Assembly (NCBI GenBank): GCA_015039365.1
Contig: WION01000008.1
Location: forward strand, 434,001-498,000
DNA length: 64,000 nucleotides
Direction of reading: 5' to 3'
Source of the DNA: Amanita rubescens
Lineage: Eukaryota > Basidiomycota > Agaricomycetes > Agaricales > Amanitaceae
A program made the position numbers and the translations under genes. A model generated the notes under the pieces. The model worked only from the letters and a program-made list of their open reading frames with translations. It was not told where the DNA came from and searched no databases. This document shows, one piece after another, positions 1-10,198 of this stretch (position 1 is its first letter; every line of letters starts with the position of its first letter).

Positions 1-938
1 GCATCTATGTATGCTGGATAAACGATGTTTTCAAAAGTAATCTGCGGGATCTCGCCATAAGCTGCCCTCTGGATCAGTTTGAACTCCATGAGAATAAGGG
101 GGTTCAAAGTTCAGTGTGGACGAGTTTATCAAGTCATGTCAGATTATATTTATGTGGGCGTGAATATGAGAGTACCGAGGGAACGAGTTAATTGTATCCT
201 TGCAGGGATGATGCTCCGTCCTCACCTGCAGTATGGTATCCGTGCCTCTCGTGTCTTCTCTGTTTCAGAACATCATGAGGCACTCGCAGAAAGATACGCG
301 TATCCAAGTGTTCAGCCGCTTCCTTTAGAGTGATTCATGTTGGTCATCCAGAGGAATCTACGAAAATGAAATCTCACGGGGTGCCAATACAACAGAAAGC
401 CATCCACGATTATCCATGTTATGTCCTCACAAGCATCGAACTCTGATGTCCATTTCTGTCTGCATTCGTCGCTGACAGGAATATCCTTCTGTTCATTAAG
501 ATGATCATGGCTGCGATGATCGCTGGGGATAACACCGGAGGCTTTGGTTTGTCCCAAGAAGGTCACAAAGCGAGGCCAGTCAATGGCTCCTGCTGCATTA
601 TCCCAATCTTGGACCTGGTGTATTGGATGGATAGGTACGTCATGCTGAGGCTGTAGAACTTGTCATAGGCTATCATATTGGAGCGACTAGTATTCTCACG
701 CACAGGGGCGAAATCCTGTAACACGATCGGTATGAGTTAGGACTCTTAGAGTGGGAATCACACACATCTTGGTGCACAATGATACTGTTGGGTAGGATTC
801 TGTGAAGATGTTTCGCGAGCGTCGTTTTTCCAGAGCATGTGGCACCCCTGCTACCATCAGTTCTGGAGAATCTGATGCAAGTAAAGTTGCTAACCCGATA
901 CCAACGAGAATGACTTGCTTATCTCGCACGGAAGGCAT
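1..938 (-). CDS. NRK1: Nicotinamide riboside kinase (NRK1-like), 3' end outside window
   Basis: Predicted to phosphorylate nicotinamide riboside to NMN in NAD salvage. Six exons can be joined from the start codon at 938: 938-895, 847-766, 715-704, 650-378, 322-226 and 83-1, all with GT-AG introns. The joined protein shows the family pattern in order: P-loop GIGGATCSGKTT across the first junction, HQDDFAP, WDNAAGAIDWPRF, VDGFLLYWHP, a lid-like RHERHGYHTA segment and GSLWRDPADYF. The third exon is only 12 bases. After ADYF the frame is lost by one extra A in the run at 33-36 (plus strand); ignoring it gives ENIVYPAYID, the expected continuation. The gene is divergent from its right neighbour with 129 bases between start codons. 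The family call is secure; whether the break is biological is not. Confidence 0.9.
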
Positions 939-1032
939 CGGAAGACAAGGTCGGCAATATTACATAATGACCCTGTTCCACCCAGCACGTGCAACGACGT
1001 CATCGCCGTCATATGCTACAAGCCGTTGAACA

Positions 1033-1038
1033 TATAAG
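1033..1038 (+). promoter_or_regulatory. TATA-like box of the LEA-like gene
   Basis: TATAAG lies 30 bases before the start codon at 1068, in the 129-base region shared with the divergent kinase gene. Assigned by position and sequence only. Confidence 0.35.
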
Positions 1039-1067
1039 GATTGCGACGTGCATACACCAACGTTAAC

Positions 1068-1844
1068 ATGTATTCCGCCCGTTTTACAAAATTTCCCCGT
1101 TCTTTGAACGCGGTATGATCTCCCCGTGTCTCCGTCCATACCTATTGACCAGCAATAGAAACGCTGGGTGGCTACATCGCCGCCCCCGTCTGGGCCGCCA
1201 CGAAAGAATACGAACAATCTTCTACTCTTTAGTGTTGGTGCAGCTGCAGCTGTAGGCGCGTATTATTACATGCGAAGGAGCCCCCTCGAGGACCTGTCGG
1301 GGAACGCCAAAAGGGACGAGGAACTGATGGCACAGAAGGCTCGCGAATCCCTCGAGGCGGGTAAAGCGCACGGTGATGTCGCTCGCAAGGAGGTACTACA
1401 GAAATACGAAGAAGCCAAGGCAGGTAAAACCTAGTGGATCAGATTACTTCACTATACTATACTCGCAGAAAGCTGGACAAGCACGCGTAGAGCAGACATT
1501 GCAAGACGTAGAATCACGGGCAAAAGAACTGGGTACGGACGCCCGAGCAAGATACGATTCGTACAAGGATTCCTGCGAACGAGACCCTATCCAAAACACG
1601 AGGTTCTATAGACAAAGTATATGACGATACGAAGACTGCTGCCGATAGGAAATTGGCGGAGACTCGCTCTGAAGTAGGCGAGCGAACAGAACAAGTCAAG
1701 CGAGGCTGGTTCAGTTGGTTGGGTTGGGGTAAATCTGAGACGCAGAAAGGAAAGGATCGCTTGGAAGATGCGAAGAGGGCCACTGTTGGTGGGGCTGCAA
1801 ATGCTGCCAAAGAAGGAGGGCAACGTGCCGAGAAACATATTTGA
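1068..1844 (+). CDS. LEA-like/apolipoprotein-like mitochondrial membrane protein
   Basis: Start chosen at 1068, where a short first exon encodes an Arg/Ser-rich, acid-free presequence (MYSARFTKFPRSLNA) and is joined by a GT-AG intron to KRWVATSPPPSGPP. A hydrophobic segment (LLLFSVGAAAAVGAYYY) follows at about residues 35-52. The remainder is an amphipathic, Ala/Lys/Glu-rich heptad-like region resembling LEA or apolipoprotein helices, and it ends in a WFSWLGWGK motif and a lysine/alanine tail. The second exon joins a third by skipping 1432-1473, which keeps the helical frame (EAKAAGQARVEQT). The last junction, around 1530-1610, is ambiguous: a 79-base intron keeps frame but drops plausible coding sequence, so a one-base error is possible. 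I infer a mitochondrial inner-membrane or matrix protein; its function is unknown. Confidence 0.6.
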
Positions 1845-2428
1845 GCTGTCGTCGCATGTTCCGAAAACACGCCACCATAGTTAGTTTCCATTTCATATCT
1901 GTATGTGTGAGTTTAGGGAATCAATTGGAAATTTGTTCCCTGATTTCGTACGTACTACCTTACTGCGCCCAAGTGGATGATGATCCAATTTTCGCGGCTT
2001 ATCTAAATCGATGGAGCTAAGGATAGCTGCTAAGGTCGTCGTCGCCTTACAGTTCCGCTGGTAATAGGTTGACTGGCGAGTAAAATGGTATGATCTTGAA
2101 CCCATTGGCACATGGCAACCGCATCATCCTTTTCGATTATTTTTTCCTGGGTAGGGGCATCATCTAACGTTCCGCATATAAGGTTAGAATGCCCGAACCT
2201 GCGCCGGAATCAAAGGGATGGGGCGATTAACTTGGTCCTGGCTAATAACTTACTACTAAATTAGTAGCCTTCGACTCGCATGGGAATCGATTTTCCTTTC
2301 GATACCTAGTGTTGGCCTGTCTTGGCTCCGTTTCGGTTCTGCAAATCGTCACCGTCCCACGGACCGCATGCCGCAATCTTAGGTTCGGTCACTACTTTTA
2401 CTCTGACCTACCATCCACCCTAGCTACC
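1845..2428. other. Intergenic region upstream of the G-alpha gene
   Basis: 584 bases between two plus-strand genes. No conserved reading frame is visible on either strand. A TATAAG at about 2176-2181 is the only promoter-like element noticed, and it lies rather far from the next start. Confidence 0.5.
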
Positions 2429-4688
2429 ATGCCCATGCTGCGCCGCCAAGGCGAATTTAGCGATGACGACGATCCATTAACGAAAGCCTTGACTCCACCA
2501 CCCAATGAAACGTTGGATCAACGGGATGCTCGGCTGAAGGCGGAGAAGGAAGCACAGCTTCGGTCTGATGCGATAGACGAAGAGATAAACCGGCAACGTG
2601 TTGCAGAAAAGAAAGAATCACATTGCGTCCGTGTGCTTCTGCTAGGTAATCGCAGCTTCTTCTCCACAAATTGATCTCATGAGCGTTTATCACAGGGCAA
2701 AGTGAATCTGGTGAGTTCCGCTCGCCTCGACATCCAGGGAGTCTGTGACACCATGTTCAGGCAAATCTACAACTTTAAAGAGTAAGGGAGCTGCCCGGTC
2801 GATTCCTGTAGTCCTACTGACTTTGCTTTGGCCAGATTTTCAATTAATTAGTTCACCCAAGGTATGATAAAGCTGCTGTTGCTGAGAATCCTGCGGCAAA
2901 TCTTTTTCAGGCATTCAAAAGTGAACGTGCCTCATGGAGGGCTGTCGTCCAGCTTAATGTTGTCCGGTCGATTCGACTAATTCTCGACGCCATCGAGGAA
3001 GCCCAGCAAGGGGTTACTGCCCCAGACAATGGAACCAAAAGTGTTCCCTCTCCTTATCCAACTCTAACTCAAGAGCATCTTAAACTTCGAATGCGACTCT
3101 TGCCTTTGCAAGGGGTGGAAGAGGCGCTACTACGTAAATTGTCTCATGCTGGATCAACAGAGCTTGAGCCGACGCAGCTGCCCTCGTCGAACCATCATGG
3201 TCAACGCCGAAAAGAGCCCGCGGTACGCTCGTCTTCTCAGTGGAAGGTTGCTTTTGGCCGGCTCCTCAATGTGACGCGAACGAGTCTTAGTGATGACTCC
3301 TACATTGACTTCAATGACCCCGATGACCCAGGTGTAATCCTCGATGCTTGTTCAGAGGATATGAGGGCCTTGTGGAATGATCATGTTATTCAAGAACTGT
3401 TGCAATCGATGAGAATAAGAATGGAAGATATGGCAGGCTTGTATGTATTCAACATATATGGGTTAGGTAACGGTTCACCTTTGCTCTTCAGTTTCTTAGA
3501 TTCTCTTGAACGGGTCGCATCATTACGATATGTCCCTAGCGACGGTCAGCCGATAGATATTAACCTCTTCCAACATTGACGCCCTATTTAGATGACATTC
3601 TACGTGCTCGACTTGAAAACGATCGGGGTGTCAGAACATCGTTTCACATTACAAACTGGTAAGTATCAACGTATGTGACAAAATTACCATATTAATGGCT
3701 CCTCGGAGGCAATATAATGAGTCACGACTGGAGAATTTATGACGTGGGCGGTGCAAGGTCCTTCGTGCGTGTTCAATCTTCTTTAAAACCCTTGCGTCTG
3801 ATGCTCCGGCGGCAGCGGGGTGTGTGATGTTGCTCATTTGCGTGTACTAGGCTTAATGTCTATGTAAGCTGCTTGGGCGTCATATTTCGACAACATGGAT
3901 GCAATCATATTTTTAGCTCCTATTTCATGTTTCGACCAGGTACGACTTGTCGGCGCGTGAGAGAGAGCGCAGAATTAAACCTTTACCTACAGGTCCTAGT
4001 GGAAGATCCGAACGTCAATAGACTGGTAGGTCCAGTTACATTTCTGAATATCTGACGCATTGTCATCTGCAATAGGAAGACTCCATTCTTTTGTGGAAAT
4101 CGGTCGTCTCAAACGCTCTCCTGAAGGACACGGAGATTGTTCTGTTCCTGAATAAAATTGATATAATGAAAGGTACGGACAGACTGAATGGGAGCAATCT
4201 GTCATGCTGAATGGTTTTCCCAGCCAAGCTTCGAGCGGGTATCCGATTCGGAGATTTCGTTATTTCATATGGTCATAGATCCAATGAGTTTGAACATGCC
4301 GCCAACTGTAGGTAGTATTCTATCGTCACGTCGGTCCCGGATTGATCACCCTTGACTATAGATCTCAAAAAGAAGTTTGGTGCGTGGAGACTATTGACGG
4401 TAAAGCAGTCGGCAGATTGTTATCCCATTTTGTTACAGCGGCTCTGCACAAGCAATATTCACCACAACCTCGGACTTTCTACTGCCACTTGACGACAGTC
4501 ACCGTAAGTCGTGTACGTCATCAGTTGAGAAAACATTATAATCAATATACATAGGATGTGAAATCGACGCAGCGTATACTTGGGAACGGTGAATATTGTT
4601 CAAAATGATGTGTCCATTGGACTGATCTGTTTCTGTAGTGAAGGATATGGTAGTGCGACAAAATCTTGTAGATAGTAGCCTCGTATAG
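2429..4688 (+). CDS. Atypical heterotrimeric G-protein alpha subunit
   Basis: Belongs to the divergent, basidiomycete-expanded G-alpha group. It has about a dozen exons. An acidic N-terminus (GEFSDDDDPLTKAL) replaces the usual myristoylation signal. The P-loop LLLGQSESGKST is assembled from three small exons. Helical-domain sequence follows (WRAVVQLNVVRSIRLILDA, LWNDHVIQELLQ), then FFLDSLERVASLRYVPSDDDIL, SHDWRIYDVGGARS, IIFLAPISCFDQ, the NKID base-recognition motif in LFLNKIDIMK, and FYCHLTTVTDVKSTQRIL; it ends MVVRQNLVDSSLV. The catalytic Gln of DVGGQ is Ala here, so slow GTP hydrolysis is expected. One extra A in the run 3616-3619 shifts the frame; dropping it restores RLETIGVSEHRFTLQTGNIMSHDW. 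Expected to be a cytosolic or membrane-peripheral signalling protein. Confidence 0.9.
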
Positions 4689-4770
4689 CGGCTCCTAATA
4701 CTGTATTGTAGTATGCAGATATCTACTATATCATTCTAATTCTGTTTCTTGTACAAACAAATACGTTCTC

Positions 4771-5722
4771 ATGCCTATCTCTACACATTTCGGTTGTCTT
4801 GATGAACTCACGCAGGTCATATATCAAAGCTTGTACCGTTTCGTGGTCCTTTCCAGCGTCACGATGGACGAATGGATAATCCACGTTGGCCTGGCTGACT
4901 CACGTGGTCGCTGGTGGCAAGGAAGATGGTCCCAAGACAATGTCAACCGTATATTGGTGAGCTCTATCCTGATAGATATTCACTAGTACGATTGGGTTAC
5001 ACAACACAGGGATCAAAAGCATCAGAGAAACTGCTTGAATCTTTTGCAGAGAAGTTGCGAGAGTCACTTACAAGTGGTAACCTCTACATTGGGAACTGGG
5101 AACCGGACAAAGGAACAAACATTAACGTAACGAATGATTTTTCTACACTGCAAGCAGAATGGAGTGAAATTAAAGAATAATTAGCTAACGTTCGGTCCGG
5201 GTTCCAAGGACTCAGTAGAAATACTACTTCATGAGGTCAAGCCTGAGGAAGCAGCAGATCACGCTACGAATGTTTTCATCGAGGTGAAAAAGAGGACCAT
5301 CGAGATTTATTCACGGCTACTGACGAGGACATGATAGATTGCCCTGCAAGCTCAGTACGCGGGGGTGTCGTTTGCATCCATCGGCATATAGTAACGTAAC
5401 AGCAATGATTCCGCCTGTCAGGCAAAGCCAAGCTCGCACATGGCAGCTAAAAATAGTAAATCGCATGATTTAGTGCCGCCAGCTCCCGTCATAAGAGGCA
5501 CGGCTGACGTGGCCGCAGTGGAGAGGAGTAGCCACAGCAACGTAGATGCGGGCAGGGTCCTAGAGACTAAGAGTGAGGCAGCAGCATCATAGCGATGGAC
5601 TGAATTGTTCAACTAACGACCCGGCAGAAACAAAAGGACAAGTAATGAGTACATCACTGGCTAATCCGAACAAGAAGGCGAGGAAGTACGCCGCGATTGA
5701 ATTCGAAAGTGACGAGGAATAG
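4771..5722 (+). CDS. XRCC4-superfamily protein, PAXX-like candidate
   Basis: The first exon encodes YRFVVLSS and then DEWIIHVGLADSRGRWWQG, the strand-plus-Trp pattern of XRCC4/XLF/PAXX head domains. After an intron at about 4957-5009 comes SEKLLESFAEKLRESLTSG followed by YIGNWEPDKGTNIN, and after another intron LTFGPGSKDSVEILLHEVKPEEAADHATNVFIE. The C-terminal exon ends NPNKKARKYAAIEFESDEE at 5722: a basic patch followed by an acidic-aromatic tip like the Ku-binding tail of PAXX. Exons between about 5290 and 5670 could not be joined with confidence; a one-base error may be involved. The absence of a long coiled coil favours PAXX over XRCC4. If correct, it bridges Ku-bound DNA ends in non-homologous end joining in the nucleus. 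Confidence 0.42.
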
Positions 5723-5797
5723 TGTGGGAAAGACTCTTATGATCAGTTTATATTTCGGCTCCTGTACTTCTATCTTGTCCATCATATTCTTGCCTCC

Positions 5798-7445
5798 ATG
5801 GATCCTTCCTCTGTCCATGGCATGTTCCAGGAGATTATGCTCGCCGTCCAACAATCCGTCAGTCTCCTGTCTTTGTCTCGTTCCTCTCACTCACCTCCTC
5901 TTAGAATGCCGAAATCGCAGAACTGAGACAGGAATGTTCCGAGCTCCGTTTGGCGAATGTTAGTCTCGAACGTCAAGTAAGAGATAGCATGCAGGTATGG
6001 ATATATCAAGCTGTCCTATTTTCATACCCAACTTCTTCCGCAGAACCACTCGTTCATTCGCAATGGGACGCCTGGATTCATGACACCATCTCCGCCTAGC
6101 CCACAGCTTCGTGCAAAGCTATCTCCATTTCTCAACCACTCTATCCCCACATTGGCTGTCCCAACTCCAGAACCTTTTTATAAGCCATCACCTTTGGGCT
6201 ATAACGCGTTAACCACTGTTTCAGGGTGAATCCCGTGACATCCCTGGTTTCTATGTCGTCATCCCTGCCGGCGGCGCAGGAACACGTCTTTGGCCCCTTT
6301 CTCGTGAAGGACACCCCAAGTTCCTTTTAGATCCTAACTCTCAATGGGCGTTCGTTGATCCAGGCGACATGGGACCGTCTTATTCCACTCTCAACACCAG
6401 CACGAACCACCGTTGTTGCGGGCCCCAGTCATGTCAAGAGTATTCGCGATCAGATTCCCGATTTGCTGTCGAACAATTTGTTCTGCGAGCCCGGTCCTAA
6501 AGATTCCATGGCTGCGATTGGCCTTGCTGCAGCCATCCTTGCGAAGCGTGACCCACATGCCGTCATTGGATCTTTTGCAGCTGACCATATGATATCCGGT
6601 AACGATGCTTTTCTGGCGGCTGTTGCTGAGGCGGTGGAGGTTGCGCGAAAGGACTATCTCGTGACTATTGGGATAGCACCTTCTCATCCATCCACAGGAT
6701 TCGGGTACATCCGTCTCGGGGACTCACTTGGGCTGAAAGAAGCGCCGAATGCTCGTTTAGTTTCGAGCTTCAAGGAGAAGCCTGATGCGCGGACAGCTGC
6801 TTCTTATATTGCTACGGGTACTTATCGTTGGAATGCCGGAATGTTTGTCACCAAAGCCGCTTTTCTTTTGCAATTGTTGAAAGAATATAAGCCTACTCTT
6901 TATGAAGGCCTCCAGAAGATTGCTGACGTGTGGGAGGACGAGACTGCTCGGCAAAGCGTCTTGAGTGAAGTGTGGAGCAAGCTGGAAAAGATACCCATTG
7001 ATAATGCCGTTGCAGAGCCCGCTGCCGCAGAAGGTAGGGTCGCCGTTGTTCCTGCGACTTTCGGTGAGTATAGTATTGTGCCTTTAGCTACCGCAGATGG
7101 TTACATTTCTGACAGGCTGGGATGATGTCGGTGACTTTTCTTCGTTGGCTGACCTTCTCCCTGCCGAAGCCAATCAGCCACGCATATTGGGAGACAATGG
7201 TCTTGGTATGGCTTACTTATTCATCTTGCAGGTGTGTTCTAACGCGGAACTTAGTTTTAACAGAGCAAGTCGCTGGAGGCATCGTTGTGCCGGGCTCTGG
7301 CAGGCTGATAGCTTGCTTGGGAGTTGACGACCTGGTCATCGTAGATATGCCTGATACCCTTCTTGTCACGACCCGAGCTCGCTCGCAAGAAGTCAAGCGC
7401 CTAGTGAAAAAGTGCAGTGAAGCAGGTTGGAAGCAACTCCTCTGA
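5798..7445 (+). CDS. Mannose-1-phosphate guanylyltransferase, ManC-type
   Basis: Makes GDP-mannose from mannose-1-phosphate and GTP for glycosylation and wall mannan. The catalytic part starts at about 6225 with GFYVVIPAGGAGTRLWPLSR, HPKFLL, NGRSLIQATWDR, FAADHMISG, STGFGYIRLG, FKEKPD, YRWNAGMFV, then WDDVGDFSSLADLL, and ends VLTEQVAGG...VIVDMPDTLLV. This is the bacterial ManC/COG0836 arrangement rather than yeast Psa1. One extra base at 6339-6343 breaks the frame between DPNS and NGRSL. A coiled-coil plus proline-rich piece (MDPSSVHGMFQEIMLAVQQS onward, three exons from 5798) lies directly before it with no intergenic space. A branch-like GTTAAC and TTTCAG before 6225 suggest it is spliced on, though the donor is weak. 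The enzyme call is firm; the N-terminal join is not. Confidence 0.8.
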
Positions 7446-7488
7446 AATTTTAACTTTGATACCATTTTCCCTCGGATGGATCTAAACA

Positions 7489-7793
7489 TTAATACCGTAT
7501 AATTAATCGGATTCTCGTGATTATATGTACGTGGAGGAAGGTTACTCGACGTACAGGAGGATATGGGTAAATGCGGGTGGGGGTAGATGCTGAGCCGGAA
7601 GACATGGATGGTAGTAGCTCTTTAATATCCAGAAAGTTTTTGAGAGTACATACATAATACTTACATTTAGCGGAGACCTGTTCAATGCTGAAGCGAGGTA
7701 GCGGAGGCGCAGCGGCCCAAGAACCGGTCCGGACCCGAACATTGGGCTGAAATGGCGCCATCTGAATCGAGGCACCTTGGATGACGAAGCCAT
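7489..7793 (-). CDS. Possible small gene between GMP and permease
   Basis: On the reverse strand two overlapping frames begin at 7793 and about 7755 (MAPFQPNVRVRTGSWAAAPP), followed by a textbook donor GTAAGT and an acceptor ATTAAAG. I recognise no family, and the simplest splice creates a stop at the junction. It could be a small mitochondrial-type protein or chance; it is recorded because the 410-base gap is otherwise empty. Confidence 0.15.
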
Positions 7794-7855
7794 GCCATTT
7801 GTTCTTTTCTACCTAACTTTGATGACCGGTAGTCACCTAAGCTACGAAGACGATA

Positions 7856-10016
7856 ATGCCCCTACCTGAAGGCTATGGAGCAGCAAATGACTCATCGGTG
7901 CAACTTGAAGGGGTCACCAACCATACATCCGCTACTAGTACAGCATCCCTACGTGGTTTGCGCCGTGGCCTCTCGAGTCGCCAGGTCCAGATGATTGCCA
8001 TCGCGGGTACAATTGGTACAGGCCTGTTCCTAGGCACCGGACGCTCGCTTGCCCAAGGTGGGCCCGCAAGTATGGTCATCAGTTATGCTATCGTTGGCTT
8101 TATCGTGTATGTAACACTCCTCCTACTGGGAGAGATGGCAACACAGTACCCCGTCGCTGGTTCATTTAACGTATACGCTACCCGGTTCTTTTCACCAGCA
8201 TACGGCTTCGCGCTATCTTGGAATTATTGGTTCAATGACGCTGTGTCCTGTCGCATCGGATTTGACAGCGGCACAGTTAGTCATGCAGTATTGGACTCCT
8301 TGGCACCCATGGATCGTTAGCCTCGTTATTTGGACTTTCATTGTCTCTGTCAATGCGATGCACGTTGGAGCCTACGGAGAATTAGGTGTGATTTACTCTC
8401 CATTCTGACAGATTCAGCACTGACCAAGTCGCATATGTAGAATATTGGTTATCATCCATCAAGGTCATCACGGTCATGGTCTTTATTATTACTGGACTCC
8501 TCGTCAATGGGGGGCTTAATTCCGACCATAGATTCATCGGATTCGATAACTGGAGGATACCTGGCGCTCCGTTCGTGGATGGGTTCGGAGGTTTTGCAAA
8601 AGTGTTCGTGACGGCGAGCTTCGCTTGTGTGTTAAATCAAGTCACAATATAACAGAACATCACTAATAGTCTTTTGTAGTCGGCGGCACAGAAAGTCCTA
8701 GGGATAACAGCGGGAGAAACCAAGAATCCGTCACGTAATATGCCTCGCGTAGTGAAATTCGTTTTTTGGCGGTGAGTGCATCAGTCTAGAGATGAAATAA
8801 GCTAACACGGTTGAAGGATCATGATATTTTATATTCTTAGTGTTCCTAATAGTTGGATTGAACGGTATGGAATGGTCATATGCCTGTTCGTCATGTGTTG
8901 AACCTTTGGCAGTCCCATATTCTTATCCGAACCTGTCCAATCGAAGTACGACGACCTCGCCATTTACTATCGTCTTTAAAGAGGCAGGATCTAGTATGTT
9001 ATTCTTGGCTTGAATACGGTAAAAGTCGCTGATCCCTGGATTAGACGTAGCCGCAACTGTCATGAACACTGTTATTTTATCCTCTGTCGTCTCAGCTGGT
9101 AATCATGCTCTATTCGCGGGTACAAGAGTGCTGTATGGTACGCCCACCGCTCTGCAATGTAATCTCCAGTCTAGTCACATTAGTCACTAGGCCTAGCGGA
9201 AATGACGCCGCCTCTAGCTCCTCGTATATTTGCAAAGACGACTACTCGAGGTGTTCCATTAATAGCGCTCTTGGCGACCAGTAGTGTCAGTGCGATCTGC
9301 TTCTGTGCCAGCTATGTCGGCAGTGGAATATTATGGGGCTGGCTACAGACTATTGTCGGAGTATCGAACCAAGTACGTTACGGTTTAGATCCTAGAATTC
9401 ATCGATCTGAAACGTTCTTCAGATAGCGTGGTTCTCGATTGGTATCGCCAGCTGGAGATTCCGAAGAGCCTGGATTAGACAAGGCAGATCGTTAGAAGAG
9501 CTGAAGTTCCGAGCAACGTGGACATGGCCTTGGGGCCCGCCCTTTGTCGTATGTGGACATATTTCTTTACCTGATTATTTGCTGACAATACTGCAAGATC
9601 GCGTCGGCTGCAGCACTGATCATCAGTACGAGATTCCTCGCCCATCATGTTGTCAGATAACTGATATCTGGTTTTCAGTTCAGGGATGGTCATCCCTCAT
9701 CCCCAAGTTCTCTCCGACGGAATTTTTATCTTATTATATCGAGATTCCGGTCATGATTGTGATGTTCATGTTGTGGAGGGTGCTTTCACTTCATTGGACA
9801 CGCATTCATGCTGCGAATTCTAGTCGAACGCCGTTGCTGATCCCCCTGACTCCTAGAGCAACACATACTAATACCCATGGCTTCTGGAGTGGAGATGTCG
9901 TTGACTTGGAAACAGTAGACTTGACACGAGATGAATACATCGAGGATGAAGAGGATAAAGATGAGGAACCAAACGCGAAAGGCGTGCTTTGGATCCTATA
10001 TGATTGGGTTGTGTAG
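7856..10016 (+). CDS. Amino-acid permease (APC superfamily, YAT/AAT type)
   Basis: A 12-helix plasma-membrane amino-acid/proton symporter. The first exon carries the hallmark LSSRQVQMIAIAGTIGTGLF and GPASMVISYAIVG; later exons give GEMATQYPVAGSFNVYATRF, WNYWFNDAVS, GITAGETKNPSRNMPRVVK, LNVPYSYPNLS, NHALFAGTRVLYG, LAEMTPPLAP, GVPLIALLATSSVSA and a final WSSLIPKFSPTEFLSYYIEI, followed by an acidic cytosolic tail. About ten exons. Three single-base insertions are evident: at 8246-8249 (before VASDLTAAQLVMQYW), at 8697-8698 (inside GGTESLGITAG) and at 8845-8846 (inside YILSVLIVGLN). Each is followed at once by conserved sequence in the new frame, so the gene is probably functional in the organism. 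Confidence 0.92.
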
Positions 10017-10198
10017 ATCGAGTTAACTTACCAAGGGATAGTAACTACTATAGATAATAGCAACCACTAGTACAAAGATGTCTGTCACTCCCATGCAACA
10101 ACGAGGGACTCGTTCTAGGCGGTGATGCGAGACTAACAGGGCGATGCACTCGCTGTGGGTAACACGTGTTCGGGAATACACTTATCGTTCCTCTAACA

